The position numbers and the translations under genes were made by a program. Below the pieces are notes generated by a model. That model saw only the letters and a program-made list of their open reading frames with translations. It made no database searches and was not told the DNA's origin. A stretch of DNA of 64,000 nucleotides. It comes from Hexactinellida sp. DTS-2022 (lineage: Eukaryota > Porifera > Hexactinellida). Location of the stretch: NCBI GenBank assembly GCA_028753945.1, contig JAPNXP010000012.1:1736001-1800000 (forward strand), in the 5' to 3' direction. Positions within the stretch are counted from its first letter, which is position 1. The number at the start of each line of letters is the position of its first letter. Below are positions 1 through 11,744 of this stretch, in pieces.

Positions 1-699
1 TATATTAACTCAAGTATTCTCACTTAAAATTCACGGATTATCACCAGCTGTTATAGAAATATCCAGTCATCTAGTTGTTTAATTTTGCCACATGAGCGAA
101 ACTTGCTTCATATTAAAAACACTCTGGGGATAGAATTCAGTGTTCGGAAAAAACCGCCCTTTTCTAGAAAAGACCGGGGCAGGTGAAAAAAAAACGCCCT
201 TTTCTGGACTTTTCTGCCTTTTTCTATTTACTGGCAGTGCGGTTACTATTTTACTGTCTATAGTAAGTAAATGCATATTCCACAATTTGATATCTTTCAT
301 ATGGTCAGATTACTTTTAAATGATTATTTGGTATCAAAGAATTCCTGTATACCACACTTATCAGCGTTCACCTAGCACCTTTGGTACTTCGTATTAGTAA
401 ACATATCATATACGTATATCAGACTTATTATCAGTGTATTCAGTGGTTAATCCACTAACCATAGTTTAACATTAGGGATGTGACCCATTCTCAAAAGTCC
501 CAAATTTAACAATCGGTGCACTAGAAGTGTAGAATCTCATTAGAAAATTTGTCTCTTGCATATAGAAGCATACCATAGATGGGCATGCAGTGTTGCCATA
601 TATGGTCATAAATGTTTTTTTTCCAAATTTAGTGCCCTTTTCCGGGGTGGTCTTTTCTGGCAAACACTGGGATAGATGGTGACTATTTTCGAATACTAA

Positions 700-3032
700 A
701 GGAAATAACCTCTAAGTTTAGTGACAGGGAACGCATGTGATACTTCAAATGGATGAAGTTCATATACGTAGTGATGTATCATATAAAGGAGGTAGGATTT
801 TGGGCGCATTGATAATCCTAGAGATCCTGCAACAACCGTATTTTCGCTGATGGTTTCAAGTTTAATGAGAAAGTTTTCAACCATCGTGCGCCTCATTCCT
901 TTGGGTTCTTCTACTGCTGCTTATTTACATCCAATAATTACCAAAGCTATATTTGATATCGAGACTTGTGGTCTCTTTGTCGAAGCTATTTGTACTGACA
1001 ACTATCCGTTAAATGCTGACCTTTATAAGTTATTTTCAGATGACGGGAAAACATTACATCCTAAGGTTGTACATCCTTGTAATCCAGATCTTAATCTTGT
1101 ATTATTTTTTGACATTGTTCATATTATCAAGTCAATTCGTAATAATTGGCTGAATTTAAAAGATTTTGAAAAGACTTTTATATATCCCAAGTTTGATGAA
1201 TGTACAATTGAATCATCAAAATCCCTAAATCTACCTTGCACTCAGTTAAGAATTTCTATACCTACTGCCAACATTATTTTGAATCCCAGCCAGCTGACGG
1301 GGTCTAGATATCCTACAATATGTTATGCAGCATTTGACGATCTTCGGACCTTGTTCAAAGCTGACAAATTTTCTATCATCAAGAGGGCCCAAAGATTAAC
1401 ATCAAAAGCATGTTGGCCATCTCAGTTAGAGCGACAGAATGTGAACTTGGCTTTGAGAATTTTTCATGAATCTACAGCTGCAGGTCTTTCTAATTTCATT
1501 AACCATGCTAACATTGGTAACCCCCTTCAAACTGTTGATTTTCTCAACTTCATAAATCATATTTGGAGCATCTTCAATGTTAATTGGGTCGGGAAAGACA
1601 TACGTTTCAATAATCCATATCTAGCCCCACTCCACTATAACGACGAAAGATTAGTGTTTTTGGAAAAGGTTGTGAACGGGGCACTCGAAATTTTCTCTGA
1701 TTTTATCTATATTTTATATTCATAGTAGTAAGCATTGAGTATTACCGTTATTTATTTTTTCTTTAGATTATATACTATTTGATCTAGATTGTTATTTATT
1801 TGTCAAATTAGCATTGTTTTCTATTGATCAAGATTTGGAATCTTGGAAGAATAGATCGTTATTAGTAATTTAGTCGTTATTCTGTGTTTGAAAATAATTT
1901 TTCGTTCATAAACAATGGCCAAAATTTTGAATAGCGGGGTGGTCGTATTTCCAAAATCAGTTAATACTAATGTTAATAAGTGGTTGAACGAGAATATAAA
2001 AAGTAGTAGCAATATCGGAATGATCGTTATTCTTAGGTGGTCGTTAAGCGGGATTCCACAATTGGTATACTCGTACAGTAAATTATTGATAAAATATCCG
2101 GGAAGTATAGTTATTCTTGATTGAAATAGTCATGATTTCATACTCTGTACATATATATTTTCCGGAATCTTTAACAGAAAGCTGACGGGCGAAGAGGCAT
2201 CCGCCCCGTAATGCATACGGGCTGACGGGGCGTGCCCCGTCATAAATACGCCTATGCTTGCTGACATCCCGAATACAAAACGACGCATTAGAACATCACT
2301 TTGGACTTTATCGCCAAATGTCTGGGTCCCACTATAACATATCATATTGTCAAATTTTAGAAAGTGAGCGTAAACTTATAACCTTCTTAAGTTTATATAT
2401 GTTGAACAAGCTGGTACCGATACGATATGTATTAAAGAATATTTAAAAAGTTTTGCAGATGATAATGTCGAAGAAAGACATTCAGAAATTTATTTTATAA
2501 TATTTTACAGATGAGTTGCTTGACATTACTAACCCTATATTTGATAACTCTCAAATTGAACGCCTTAACTATATTGCCGGGTATGCAGTGTTTCTTATTT
2601 TAAACAATCCTCTGAATGTTCAGTCTGCCATGATGTTTTTACTTCTCCAAAAGATATTCAAATTAATAACGATACATGGTTTTCATTAATTAATCTGCTC
2701 GATAGAGGTTCCCTAAATATCCATCATAAAATGTTTAACAATCTGTCGTAACAATGTACGAAATATTTATTAAGATTGATAATCATCCTAATTTAAGTCG
2801 TCGATTTTATGAGGGACCTTGCCGTAGAAAATTAGTTGACATTTCATTGCTCGAAATTGAAGAAATTACAGTGAAATATGGAGGGGTGGTGTATATGTAT
2901 GGCATCAAATGGGATAGTCTTAAGAATTTGTTAACAACAGTGGCTAATTGCATTTTATCTAAGAAAGTTAAAATTTTTAATAACATTGTAGTTGGTCGCG
3001 ATAATTCAAAACTTCAAAAATTTTCTACCTAA
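700..3032 (+). pseudogene. P-element/THAP9-type transposase, decayed copy 1
   Basis: This is a relic of a cut-and-paste transposase of the P-element/THAP9 family. The frame opens near 735 with a QMDEVHIRSD block, the start of the RNase-H-like catalytic region. It runs through CTDNYPLN and FFDIVHIIKSIRNNW (850-1725), which is the DPxHLxKxxRN-type segment of the family. Collinearity with copy 2 (22935-25790) breaks near 1690 and resumes at 2256 with an ALEHHFGLYRQMSG block, so about 560 bp of foreign sequence lies between. C-terminal pieces continue at about 2513-3032, including ILSKKVKIFNN near the end, and frame changes occur around 2450 and 2750. No THAP zinc finger is visible upstream, so the 5' part is missing. 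It should be inactive. The family call is firm; the outer limits are approximate. Confidence 0.82.
1690..2256. mobile_element. Insertion inside P-type transposase copy 1
   Basis: Sequence absent from the collinear part of copy 2 separates the KVVNGA block (near 1680) from the block that resumes at about 2256. It is AT-rich. It contains words such as GGTGGTCGTTAAGCGGGATT (2034-2053), which resemble subterminal DNA of pogo/Tc-like elements. Near 2183-2256 it contains GC-rich CTGACGGGG palindromes. No clean TSD could be read, so more than one event may be involved. Confidence 0.4.
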
Positions 3033-4276
3033 TACTTTTTAACCTTCTAGAAATTCAACTAAAAATACTTCAGAAGTTTGCATCTTTACGATAGCAACTG
3101 TTAAGAACGCAGCTCTCACAGATTTACTATAACTACTAGACGAGGAGACGAGGAGCGGTGACACCAACCAGTTAAGAACGCAGCTCTCACTGCTAGGCAA
3201 AGCAATGCTAATTTCTATTTCAAGATAATACTACTTGTATATTTACTACATACTTACATCTTAGTTACTACTTGTTTTATTATTACTATATATATTTATT
3301 TTATTCTTCATTTCTTGTAAGTATTTAGAAATACATTAAACTGTCTATTATTTGATTCTAAATAGTCTAAACTAATCGTATGCAATACTATGCATTATAA
3401 ACCTAGATATTATTATGGAATATTCAGCATAAACATTATATAATCACGATAGTAATAGTAGATTCTCTAAGTAACTAACCAATCCCTGGTCCAAAATTTT
3501 ATAAGCGCGCCATTGCCTTATGTATAGAATGCTATGATATTAGATATCATAACAACATCTCAGTATAAATTGATTATGGGATGTGGCTAACGGAAAATAT
3601 ACGATTCGGGCAATAAATTCTTGCTTAGTCCCTAGGTGATGGGAAATATCGTGTCCAGGCTCATGCGTTTTTAATACATATTTAATTTCAATATAAACCA
3701 AATTCCAGATGCGCAAAAATTTTCCCGCAGATATTTTCTTTTAATATTAATTAAATTTATTAAGATAAGTGATTCAATTACAAATTATACTCGTTCAATT
3801 AAAATTATTTTCTATGCATAACAAGGAAGCTTTTGAATTTCTTAACTCGAATCCAGTGAGTTATGGATTACGATGAATTAGATTCTGACTAATATCAAAC
3901 AATTCGGTGTCAATTTGATGAATTAAAGTTTAGCAGGGAGCTGAACTGTCGGAAAATTAGTGGAAAACATACTTTTTACATACTGAGATATCAACAATAT
4001 TGTCAAAACTGGGTTCTACTAGCTCTAAAACCGAGGTGATGTAATATTCTTATAAAAAAGTTTCTAAATGCGCGAAAAGGCGCGACGTGGGTCACTTAAT
4101 AACTTTGAACCATATGTATTAGGATTTTTGAAAAAAATATACCTTGTTCAAGAAATATAATCAATAATCATGGGTGAACAATAAAAATTTGTTAACAAAC
4201 CTAAATTATGATTTATGACAGAATTAACATGAATTGTCTAGAACTACGTTTAGGAGACTACGTACATCATTTTTGA
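3033..4276. other. AT-rich stretch without a recognised gene
   Basis: No convincing coding sequence is seen. A 20-bp word (GTTAAGAACGCAGCTCTCAC) occurs near 3101 and again near 3170 as a direct repeat. The segment 3478-3540 matches the flanks of the AACTCGTAC element at 46846-47639 and appears to be an empty version of that site. The segment 4150-4280 is paralogous to about 49850-49960. Confidence 0.5.
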
Positions 4277-4281
4277 TAATG

Positions 4282-4419
4282 CAGTGCCGTAGCCACCAAT
4301 TAAAAGTGGTCAGGTTAGACCGGGCTGGATACAGTACCAACAGGGCCAAGGGTTCAGGTTAACCTGTCCAACCAACTAAAAGTGGTCAGGTTGAAACCTG
4401 ACCAGTGGCTACGGCCCTG
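4282..4419 (+). mobile_element. hAT5-like MITE, GCCGTAGCC family, copy 1
   Basis: This 138-bp palindromic element starts CAGTGCCGTAGCCACCA and ends with the near-complement TGGCTACGGCCCTG. Perfect 5-bp TSDs TAATG lie at 4277-4281 and 4420-4424. The paralogous segment near 49950-49975 reads through the site without the element, which confirms the insertion. The short TSD and CAG..CTG ends fit the hAT5 group. Confidence 0.85.
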
Positions 4420-4555
4420 TAATGCCATTCAGTTTGTAGCTACCGATAACCTATATGTCAATAATACTTCATTAGTCTATCTAGCATAGTTTTCCTATTT
4501 CCACTTACACCCCTGAATATTCCCACTGTGAGCTAGTATACAACATAATTGCCAC

Positions 4556-4871
4556 CAAGGAGCGCGCGACGCTCCTTTAGGAGTATGATTGTGGAAAATT
4601 TTAATTAGGAGCGCGAAAATTTGGAATCTTCTCCTATATCGTAAAATTTATTTAGGCGTATGAAAATTTGATCAGACTAGGATTAAGAGCGTATCACAAA
4701 TGGCTGTACAGTGCCGTAGCCACCAATTAAAAGTGGTCAGGTTAGACCGGGCTGGATACAGTACCAACAGGACCAAGGGTTCAAGATTAACCTGTCCAAC
4801 CAACCAAAAGTGGTCAGGTTGAAACCTGACCAACCTGACCAGTGGCTACGGCCCTGCTGTATAATACACTG
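4556..4871 (+). mobile_element. hAT MITE, GGAGCGCGAGACGCTCC family, split by another MITE
   Basis: This is a copy of the family seen intact at 45107-45295 (hairpin GGAGCGCG..CGCTCC, then GGAGTATGATT, then GGATTA(G)GAGCGTAT). Its right end, CTGTATAATACACTG, is separated from the body by the GCCGTAGCC element at 4709-4856. The left terminus is shortened and no 8-bp TSD remains. Confidence 0.65.
4709..4856 (+). mobile_element. hAT5-like MITE, GCCGTAGCC family, copy 2 (nested)
   Basis: This 148-bp element is nearly identical to 4282-4419, apart from a small duplication (ACCTGACCA) near its right end. The TSD is CTGTA (4704-4708 and 4857-4861). The unoccupied paralogue at about 45275 reads GGCTGTATAAT straight through, so the insertion point is exact. 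Confidence 0.85.
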
Positions 4872-5066
4872 CTTGTTATCCTTAAAATAATTATTTAGAG
4901 GAACAGGTGAGATAATATCTAATATCTTTTTCAATATATCAAAATTAATTGGGTAATTAATTATTATGAATTAAATTAATTAGGTACTAAGTGAATTAAT
5001 AGGAGTTGACTGTTTAATTAATATTGAAATGTATATGACTTTCAAAATATAGAACAACCCAGTATA

Positions 5067-5318
5067 TCATTTACTTGTCCAACAGTCTGGTAGCTTTCCT
5101 CTATCTGTAATAAGTACAATTCTTTCTTCTTCAAGCTGTTTCAAGACTTCTCCATAGGCAGTTTTGGATTTGAGGCAGTTTTTCAGCAATTTCTTTTCGA
5201 ATTCACAGCTAAAGAGCGAACCGTGTTGGTAGTAGTGAAAGAATTGTGCGTAGGGAGACTGGCACCAAGCGAAACTTGTAAAATATTTCAAACATCCGGA
5301 TTCTGGTATGCTTTCCAT
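5067..5318 (-). CDS. C22orf39/PANTS-like protein (UPF0545, DUF3128-type)
   Basis: This 83-residue frame has the signature of the small UPF0545/C22orf39 (PANTS) family. A cysteine near residue 9 is followed by C19xxP, FFHYYQHG (about 26-33), then CE (38-39) and a C48 in KNCLK. The next part is charged and probably helical, and an aromatic PDCW tail follows. The vertebrate member is described as a synaptic plasticity regulator; the family fold suggests a CHCH-like cysteine pairing, which is inference. Length is slightly below the vertebrate form (about 105 residues) and no intron is needed. The start is the first ATG after an in-frame stop region. It has no operon-like neighbour; repeats lie on both sides. 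It is the only good host gene in the first 17 kb. Confidence 0.72.
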   Translation of the reverse strand: MESIPESGCLKYFTSFAWCQSPYAQFFHYYQHGSLFSCEFEKKLLKNCLKSKTAYGEVLKQLEEERIVLITDRGKLPDCWTSK

Positions 5319-5610
5319 CTAATACATTGGAAAACTAAAAATAATAATAATTCATATACTTTTAAGGAAGGGTTATTTAGTACTTTAGTTCTATTCATTT
5401 GAGCTATTGAGATTTGAAAGTATCCGTAACTAATCAGTTATTATAATTTAAATTATATAGGTAACAGAGAGTGGTTCCTATTGAGATCGCTAACTTGGTT
5501 CAAGTGGATAAATTATAAAATGGAGACGTGGAATATTTTATTGAACATTTTGAAATATGCTCTTTAGCGAAAGAGTCTTCAAATCTGAGAGGGTGTTAAC
5601 CCTAATGATA

Positions 5611-6081
5611 CAGTGGATGTCGGTTATAAGAAACATCGTCGGGAACGACATATAATGTTCCTATAACCGACATCAATTATAGAGGGTATATCAGCAGGGG
5701 TTTATCTAGAATTTTCGTGGCTGGCACTTTATTATGGAGGTATAAATTTTACGGCACCCTAAAGGTATTAGCCATAATTCGTAATCAGTATACTTCAATG
5801 ATGCGGCAATATTTTAAGGGGGTAAAATGCTACGGTGCACAAACAGTTGTTTATCCAAGCATTTCTGGACCAGAAAATCTGGCCATACATGCGGCACCTA
5901 ATTAAGTGCCAACCCGGCACCTAAATTGAATCGAAAACCACGCACGCGCACTTTTTGACCACAACTGATGCCTGGCCGGCACCTAGATAAACCCCTGGCT
6001 ATATGCCAACCGTTTTCCAGTAGAATGGTCTTATATCCGGCATGTTCTTATAATCTGTGTTCGTATATCCGGCATGCACTG
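5611..6081 (+). mobile_element. pogo/Tc-like MITE (CAGTGGATGTCGGTTATAAG), interrupted
   Basis: Terminal inverted repeats CAGTGGATGTCGG and CCGGCATGCACTG are flanked by TA on both sides (5609-5610 and 6082-6083). Interior words such as CTTATATCCGGCATG and CCAACCGTTTTCCA recur in the second copy at 37992-38753. A further element occupies 5695-5997. Confidence 0.75.
5695..5997. mobile_element. CAGGGGTTTATCTAG MITE nested in the pogo-like MITE
   Basis: The inverted termini CAGGGGTTTATCTAG and CTAGATAAACCCCTG enclose about 303 bp with several GGCACCTA words. This segment is absent from the sister copy at 37992-38753. The flanks (TATATCAG and GCTATATG) do not give a clean TSD. A short open frame at 5717-5905 lies inside and is not considered a gene. 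Confidence 0.65.
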
Positions 6082-6499
6082 TACTAATTTCACGTAATTT
6101 AAGTGAATTACACGAATGGAAGATAGATCCAGGGGAGAAACCACAGTTTCTTCTTCTTAAAACTTAAAAGTCTGTCTCCTCAATAAAGCGTTTCCGATAA
6201 GGTTGAAAATGCTAGAGACAGCTGTTATTTGAACAATATTTACGTGGCTTCAGGGTTGACAACCCCCAAGTTGTTGTCCGTGGCCTCAGACATACAACAC
6301 AAATATTCTCCACTACTGGATTCTCGCTTTTCATTGTCTGAAGTGTTTGACTCATCAGTATCTGATAATTCAATTCCTGCTTCTAAAATATATCAAAAAT
6401 TACGAGGTATTAAAAAGTACATACAACATGTAATAAAAGTACATACAACATCTATACTATTCAAACTGACAAGGCTGGGTGTGTGCAAAAATTAATTAT

Positions 6500-6651
6500 C
6501 AGGGTTGTATCAACTCATTTTGAGTTGGCAAAACAACTCATTTTTGTCTACCAACTCATTCAACTCATTCAATTTGCTGTCACCAACACATTCAACTCAT
6601 TCAAGAAAATGAGTTGATTCTGCCAACTCAAATTGAGTTGATACAACCCTG
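6500..6651. mobile_element. MITE built from AACTCA words (CAGGGTTGTATCAACTCA)
   Basis: The termini CAGGGTTGTATCAACTCA and TGAGTTGATACAACCCTG are exact inverted repeats. The 152-bp interior is mostly repeated (C)AACTCATT. The 8-bp flanks do not match. It belongs to the motif-filled class with CAGGGTTG ends described in the findings. Confidence 0.75.
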
Positions 6652-6659
6652 CGACTGTG

Positions 6660-6950
6660 TATCAGGAGTTTATCCAGGAGCGCGCCATACGCCTAGAGGC
6701 GTATAAATTGGGATATGTTTGCGTTTAGGAGCGCGAAAACTGCCGAAAGTCCCCATAGAGTATTCAAAACTAACCTTTTAGGCATACAAAATTTATACTC
6801 TAGTGACCATAGGACAGTTAGGAGTGTTCAATTCTACTCATGACCGCGCGCGGAAGCACGCTGTAAGGTAGGGGGTGCAAGGGATGGCGAGTTATTACCG
6901 AGGGATGGCGGGTGTCATCCCATCCCTAAATGAAGCCCAGACCAGGATTG
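6660..6950. repeat. Fragments of two MITE families
   Basis: The segment 6676-6840 carries degraded words of the GGAGCGCG family (compare 45107-45295). The segment about 6843-6948 matches the element at 38550-38727 (GCGCGCGGAAG, GGGGGTGCAAGGGATGGCGAG, CTAAATGAAGCCCAG). Ends are not defined here. Confidence 0.55.
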
Positions 6951-7299
6951 TCAAAAGTTCCCTAATTATTAACTCGTTACTATAGCAGTACCTAACCATG
7001 GACCATAGCATTCTATACTCTAAGGCAATGCCGTGTTGAATGGACTTGGACGTATGGACCATGGGTGAACTAGTATAGTCAACTAAATATATGCAATGCA
7101 ATTATTCTTCGAAATAAGTAATCCAGGGTGCTTCTACTAATGTAATTGTTTTATATAAAGGTGGTCATGTACAAGACGCATATTTTAGAAGTGCCACTTG
7201 GTCGAAATTACGCCAGTGTATTGTCTAATAGGCAAAATATGCCAAAACTTTGAAAGCATGTAAAATGTTCAATTTCGCTTTTTCAAACAAATTGCTGCG

Positions 7300-7790
7300 A
7301 CTAACCCATCTAGGAGTTATTTTACATAAAATATCTCAGAATCACATTCCTCTGTTGCCTTGGAAACGTGAATTCAATGATTGAGGTAATATCTCGAGTA
7401 GGAATATAGTTACAGGCTTCAGCTTAGTCAATGGATCAAATCGATAGCCCGTCCTTAACTTCCTATTCAATGATAATACATTTCGATGTTCTATCTCCGA
7501 CCAATTTTATGCAAAATGTGTATAATCATTTGAATGTTTTACAATAATCACAAATCTCAGAAAATAATGAGTCATTACTTAATAATGAATTAAGTGTTAA
7601 TTATCTCATTATCTCAAAGATTATTGAAGTTAGGCATAGAAAATGTATTATCGATGAATAGGAAGTTACCTATTTCGGACAGATCAGTACCAGCCTAGTT
7701 TACATAACATTCATAATTTTTTAGTTATGGCACATTTTAGGAAATCTCCATTTTCCATGGCAACCGAGGAATGTGTGGCATTCCATTTAT
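7300..7790. repeat. Degenerate inverted repeat
   Basis: The words CACATTCCTCTGTTGCC (near 7345) and GGCAACCGAGGAATGTG (near 7757) are inverted relative to each other, and flanking sequence is loosely complementary. The segment 7640-7715 resembles 33930-34005. It is probably an old foldback element of the family at 55388-55966. Confidence 0.45.
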
Positions 7791-7794
7791 AATT

Positions 7795-9403
7795 TCGATA
7801 TATTTTATTCTACTACTTCTGTCTATAACCATGTTCCAATTTATAACATTTATAACGCGTTTAACTATGTTAAAAGCAGGCTATAAAAACACGATAATTC
7901 CCACGAAAAATAGCGATTACATAATCAAATGGTGATAATCACAAATCTAAAGGGTGTTATGCATGCCTTGATATCATGTTCCTAACTTCCTATACAATTA
8001 TAATGCATTTCTCAGGTCTGTCAATACTAGCTATTGAGATAAAGATATGTTAGCTAATAATCAATGGCCTATAAGTAATCCATGGTCCAGCAAAATCTAC
8101 TCAGTAGTAAGGCCTGTTGTATGCCAGAATGACTCGCATGTTAGAATGACACAAACCATGGATATTCACTATCTATGCTAGAATGACACGCTCTACTAAT
8201 CATCTAGTGACTGTTGGAACTTCACAGGTTTCTCAGTTCATTCAGACAATTACATTTCACTTTTTGCTACGGCTTCTTTATCTTTAGATTTTAAAATACA
8301 GTAGTATGCCAGAATGACTCGCATGCTAGAATTACACAAACCATGGATATTCACTATTTGATAGAATTGAATTATGACAATATAACTATGGTTTTGAAAG
8401 GAATCTTACTGTATGTATGCCTTAATCTAGTAAATCTACAAGTACAGGAATATTAATTAGAACAGTATTCTACCAAACAATTTAAATACCGAATAATCGG
8501 TGTTAATGTTGCTGTGTATTAGAGAACTTAGTGAGTACACGTACACACCATTTAAGTTTGGTGTGTACGCGTACTCACCAAACTGTGTAGTGAGCACGCG
8601 TACACCCTAAATGTAATTTGTGTGTTAGAGTAACTTTCGTGTAATGGGTTGTTTCACGTTTATTTATGTAAAACCTCTGAATATAGTTAGTTAAGAAGCT
8701 GGAAATCATGAAGTGAGATATTAAGGGATTCTAAACAGAATTATAATTAATAACTTCAACTTTCATTTGGAATGTATTACGGCTTCTTAATAAACTGTAT
8801 TCAGAGGTTTTACATAAATTAACTTATTGATTGTGACAATAATTATTACTAAATATAAATGAGCTTAGAATCGGAGGAAACAGCTTTGAATAGCTTAGAA
8901 GCTTAGAGCTTAGAATCCCAGAAAACAACCCATTACACGAAAGTTACTCTAACACACAACTTACATTTAGGGTGTAAGGGTGCTCACTACACAGTTTGGT
9001 GAGTACGCGTACACACTTAAATGGTGTGTACGCGTACTCACTAAGTTCTCTAATACACTGCACATTAATACCTATCTTAATGTCTTAATTTTAAACATAC
9101 TTTTGCTTTTTCTATCAGCGAATATTGGTTTTAAAATAATGAAATCAAATACGAAATCTTAGAATTCATTAAACAAGTAGTACCTGTAATGCTATTTTAA
9201 AATCTAAAGATAAAGAAGCCATAGCAAAAAGTGAAATGTAATTGTCTGAATGAACTGAGAAACCTGTGAAGTTCCAACAGTCACTAGATGATTAGTAGAG
9301 CGTGTCATTCTAGCATAGATAGTGAATATCCATGGTTTGTGTCATTCTAACATGCGAGTCATTCTGGCATACAACAGGTGTTATATAACGAAGGTCACGG
9401 TCT
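7795..9403. mobile_element. Half of a GTGACCTTCG foldback element, split by a larger foldback
   Basis: The segment 7795-8112 matches the right half of the intact element at 55388-55966, including GATTACGTAATC-type and CCATGGTCCAG words. Its terminal bases TTATATAACGAAGGTCACGG follow only at 9381-9400. The intervening 8113-9378 is an insertion, since the intact copy reads AGTAAGGCCTTATATAACG across the same point. Confidence 0.75.
8113..9378. mobile_element. CCTGTTGTAT foldback element, 1.27 kb, with a nested palindrome
   Basis: The ends CCTGTTGTATGCCAGAATGA and its complement enclose inverted arms of about 200 bp (8113-8310 and about 9190-9378). Inside lies a second inverted pair, about 8510-8680 against 8790-9065, with GTGTACGCGTACTCAC words. 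The paralogue at about 55940 is the unoccupied site. No transposase is seen; the short frame at 8980-9162 lies within an arm. The same CCTGTTGTAT terminus is used by 32084-32743. Confidence 0.8.
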
Positions 9404-10021
9404 GGGTTAAAATTTGTCCGGGTGGACCAAATATTTCGTGACAGCCATACCTTCTTGACAATTCCATACACGACAAAACAGATTTTATTTATTTGGTACC
9501 TAAATATTTTTTGTACATCATAAAATTACTTTACGCGCTTTTCTACTTGCGAAATCTCTACGAAATCTCTAATCGCTAATTGTCTCCACATCGATTCATT
9601 GAAAATAAGGCAATGTAGTAAATTATAAATACAAAGTATGCTGGTGGATCACTGAGTTTTGTGATATTTAATAAGATAATTAAGTTCTAATAGAAGCAAA
9701 AATTAATCGCACAATGAAAACCTAAAAGTATAAACTATTGTTAGTAAAAAATTAATTACACACGTGTAGAGGGATTAGAAGTACATTCATATAAATCACT
9801 AGCCGAAAATCCGCCCTCTGGGCGGCGTTTTTCTGCTAGTTTACTACGCTTTGTCTTTGGTGGGAAGTTTCATTTTAACGTTTTATTCACTTTCTCGCTG
9901 TATTGGGCGTTTGTACGCGGACGTTTTTTAAGTGGTATACGTAATTGTTGAATAACCGGTTTGGATTTTGTATGTAAATTATGACTGAAGTTGGCAAAAT
10001 ATGTCAACCCGATCTATATAC

Positions 10022-10168
10022 CAGGGCCGTAGCCACTGGTCAGGTTGGTCAGGTTTCAACCTGACCACTTTTAGTTGGTTGGACAGGTTAACCTGAACCC
10101 TTGGCCCTGTTGGTACTGTATCCAGCCCGGTCTAACCTGACCACTTTTAATTGGTGGCTACGGCACTG
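10022..10168 (-). mobile_element. hAT5-like MITE, GCCGTAGCC family, copy 3
   Basis: This is the reverse-oriented member of the 4282 and 4709 family. It has perfect TSDs TATAC at 10017-10021 and 10169-10173. The target is the very edge of the adjoining pogo-like MITE. Confidence 0.85.
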
Positions 10169-10172
10169 TATA

Positions 10173-10364
10173 CAGTCAGGTTCTTTTATTATGAACATTC
10201 AAGGGACCAAAAATTGTGTTCATAATAGAGAGACAACATAATAAGCGAACTCAATTAATAAAACTCTATGTAAGTTGTTAAATTGGGACCATAAGGCTTG
10301 TTCATAATAAAAAATCTTCACATTAAGCAGACGAAATCTTGTTCACAATAAGCAGACCTGACTG
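10173..10364 (+). mobile_element. pogo-like MITE CAGTCAGGTTCTTTTATTATG, copy 1
   Basis: The ends are CAGTCAGGTTC and AGCAGACCTGACTG with TA outside. Interior words TTATGAACATTCAAGGGA and CAAGATTTCG-type are shared in inverse orientation with 16449-16629. The TIR style is that of pogo/Tigger relics. Confidence 0.75.
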
Positions 10365-10598
10365 TATAGCAATAGGTATGAGCGTATGACTATTAAATTG
10401 TCCAACAACACAAATGTAAGGTTGAATTTTATTGGTCTATATGTATATTCAATTGTTGATTATATTATGGGAAATCATAATGGAATACAACATCTATACA
10501 AACGGAATACAAATAACTGATTGGATAAATTAATTCACTCTTGCCCAATTAAATTACAGTCTCTGTTAAGCATTCTGCACACTTAACAATTAATAGAG

Positions 10599-10760
10599 AC
10601 ATAAAAAATCAAAAATTGCAGCTGTGCCGACGTATTTCCCTTTGGTGGCAGTGTGGCACTATCTATTGGTGGCTACCGGTTGGGTAATTGATAGTTCCTC
10701 CAAGGAAAATACTGTCGGCACAGCTGCAATTTTGGATTTTCTTTTCGCCATGCCATCATC
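10599..10760. repeat. GTGCCGAC hairpin module (unit a)
   Basis: Long hairpin: AAATTGCAGCTGTGCCGAC on the left and GTCGGCACAGCTGCAATTTT on the right, with GGTGGCACTAT / ATAGT..CTCCAAGGAAA inside. It is one of at least six copies in the window, each followed by sequence ending in TTTTCGCCA. Confidence 0.8.
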
Positions 10761-11237
10761 ACTATGAAGGTGTTAAACCATTTCAGAAAGTGAAATAATG
10801 AAAAAGATAACAATTATATGATTAATATTTTAATCTATAATTCGCTAGAATTAATTTGTACTTCAATAGAATTAGCTAAACTGAAATGATGCAGGTGGAG
10901 TCATGCAGGTAATGACTAAACCTCATATGTGCAGTGAATTAAAGACTTCTTACTCTCGACCAATTAAATTACAGCTTCGGTTAGGCATTCTATATGCACA
11001 CTAACAATTGATAGAAAATCATTTTATACTAATTGGATGCTAGTTGCTAATCCATACTGGGATAACCCTCGAATTTAATTGGCTAAGCCATAATTGGATT
11101 AAATAGGTGTTAAAATTATTTGATCATAAATCGTAACCCCAGGTGCAAATTAGAAGGGGACTCCGCACCTACATGCCAAGTTTCAGTTCTCTATGTATAA
11201 AGGTGTGGCCAGGGCACCGTCTACGGAGAGAAAAAAA

Positions 11238-11360
11238 ATCCAAAATTGCAGCCTGTGCCGACGCATGTTCCTTCGGTGGCACTATATTTGTTGGTGTTTT
11301 ATTGATAGTGCCTCCAAAGGAACATGCTGTCGGCACAGACTGCAATTTTGGATTTTTTTT
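11238..11360. repeat. GTGCCGAC hairpin module (unit b)
   Basis: The arms run AAATTGCAGCCTGTGCCGAC to GTCGGCACAGACTGCAATTT, with inner complementarity CCTTCGGTGGCACTAT / ATAGTGCCTCCAAAGG. Three overlapping open frames here (on both strands) are by-products of the palindrome. Confidence 0.8.
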
Positions 11361-11744
11361 CGCCAAGTCATCAACGCCTCAAGGTGACAAGAACCATTTG
11401 TTAATTGGTCCGAGTCACAAGGAACGGTAGATAAATTTGAAGTTAGTTTCTATCATAAACCATCTTGAGTTTAATGCCATTCATTCATTATGTATTGATA
11501 ATAAGTTATATTATTAGTTATTTATTTTAGCAATGTTATCCATGGTTGGTTGAGTTGAGTCAACAAATTCCTTATACGTATTATATTATTTTATTTAATC
11601 CATTGTATAGTAATACTACAATTAAATAGAAGCCAGCTGGAATTTATAAGTTAAATCAATATAATTATCGCAAGTTGAATCACTAGAGTAGGATTTAACA
11701 AGTTAAATCAATATAATTATTACAAGTTGAAACAATAGAATTAG

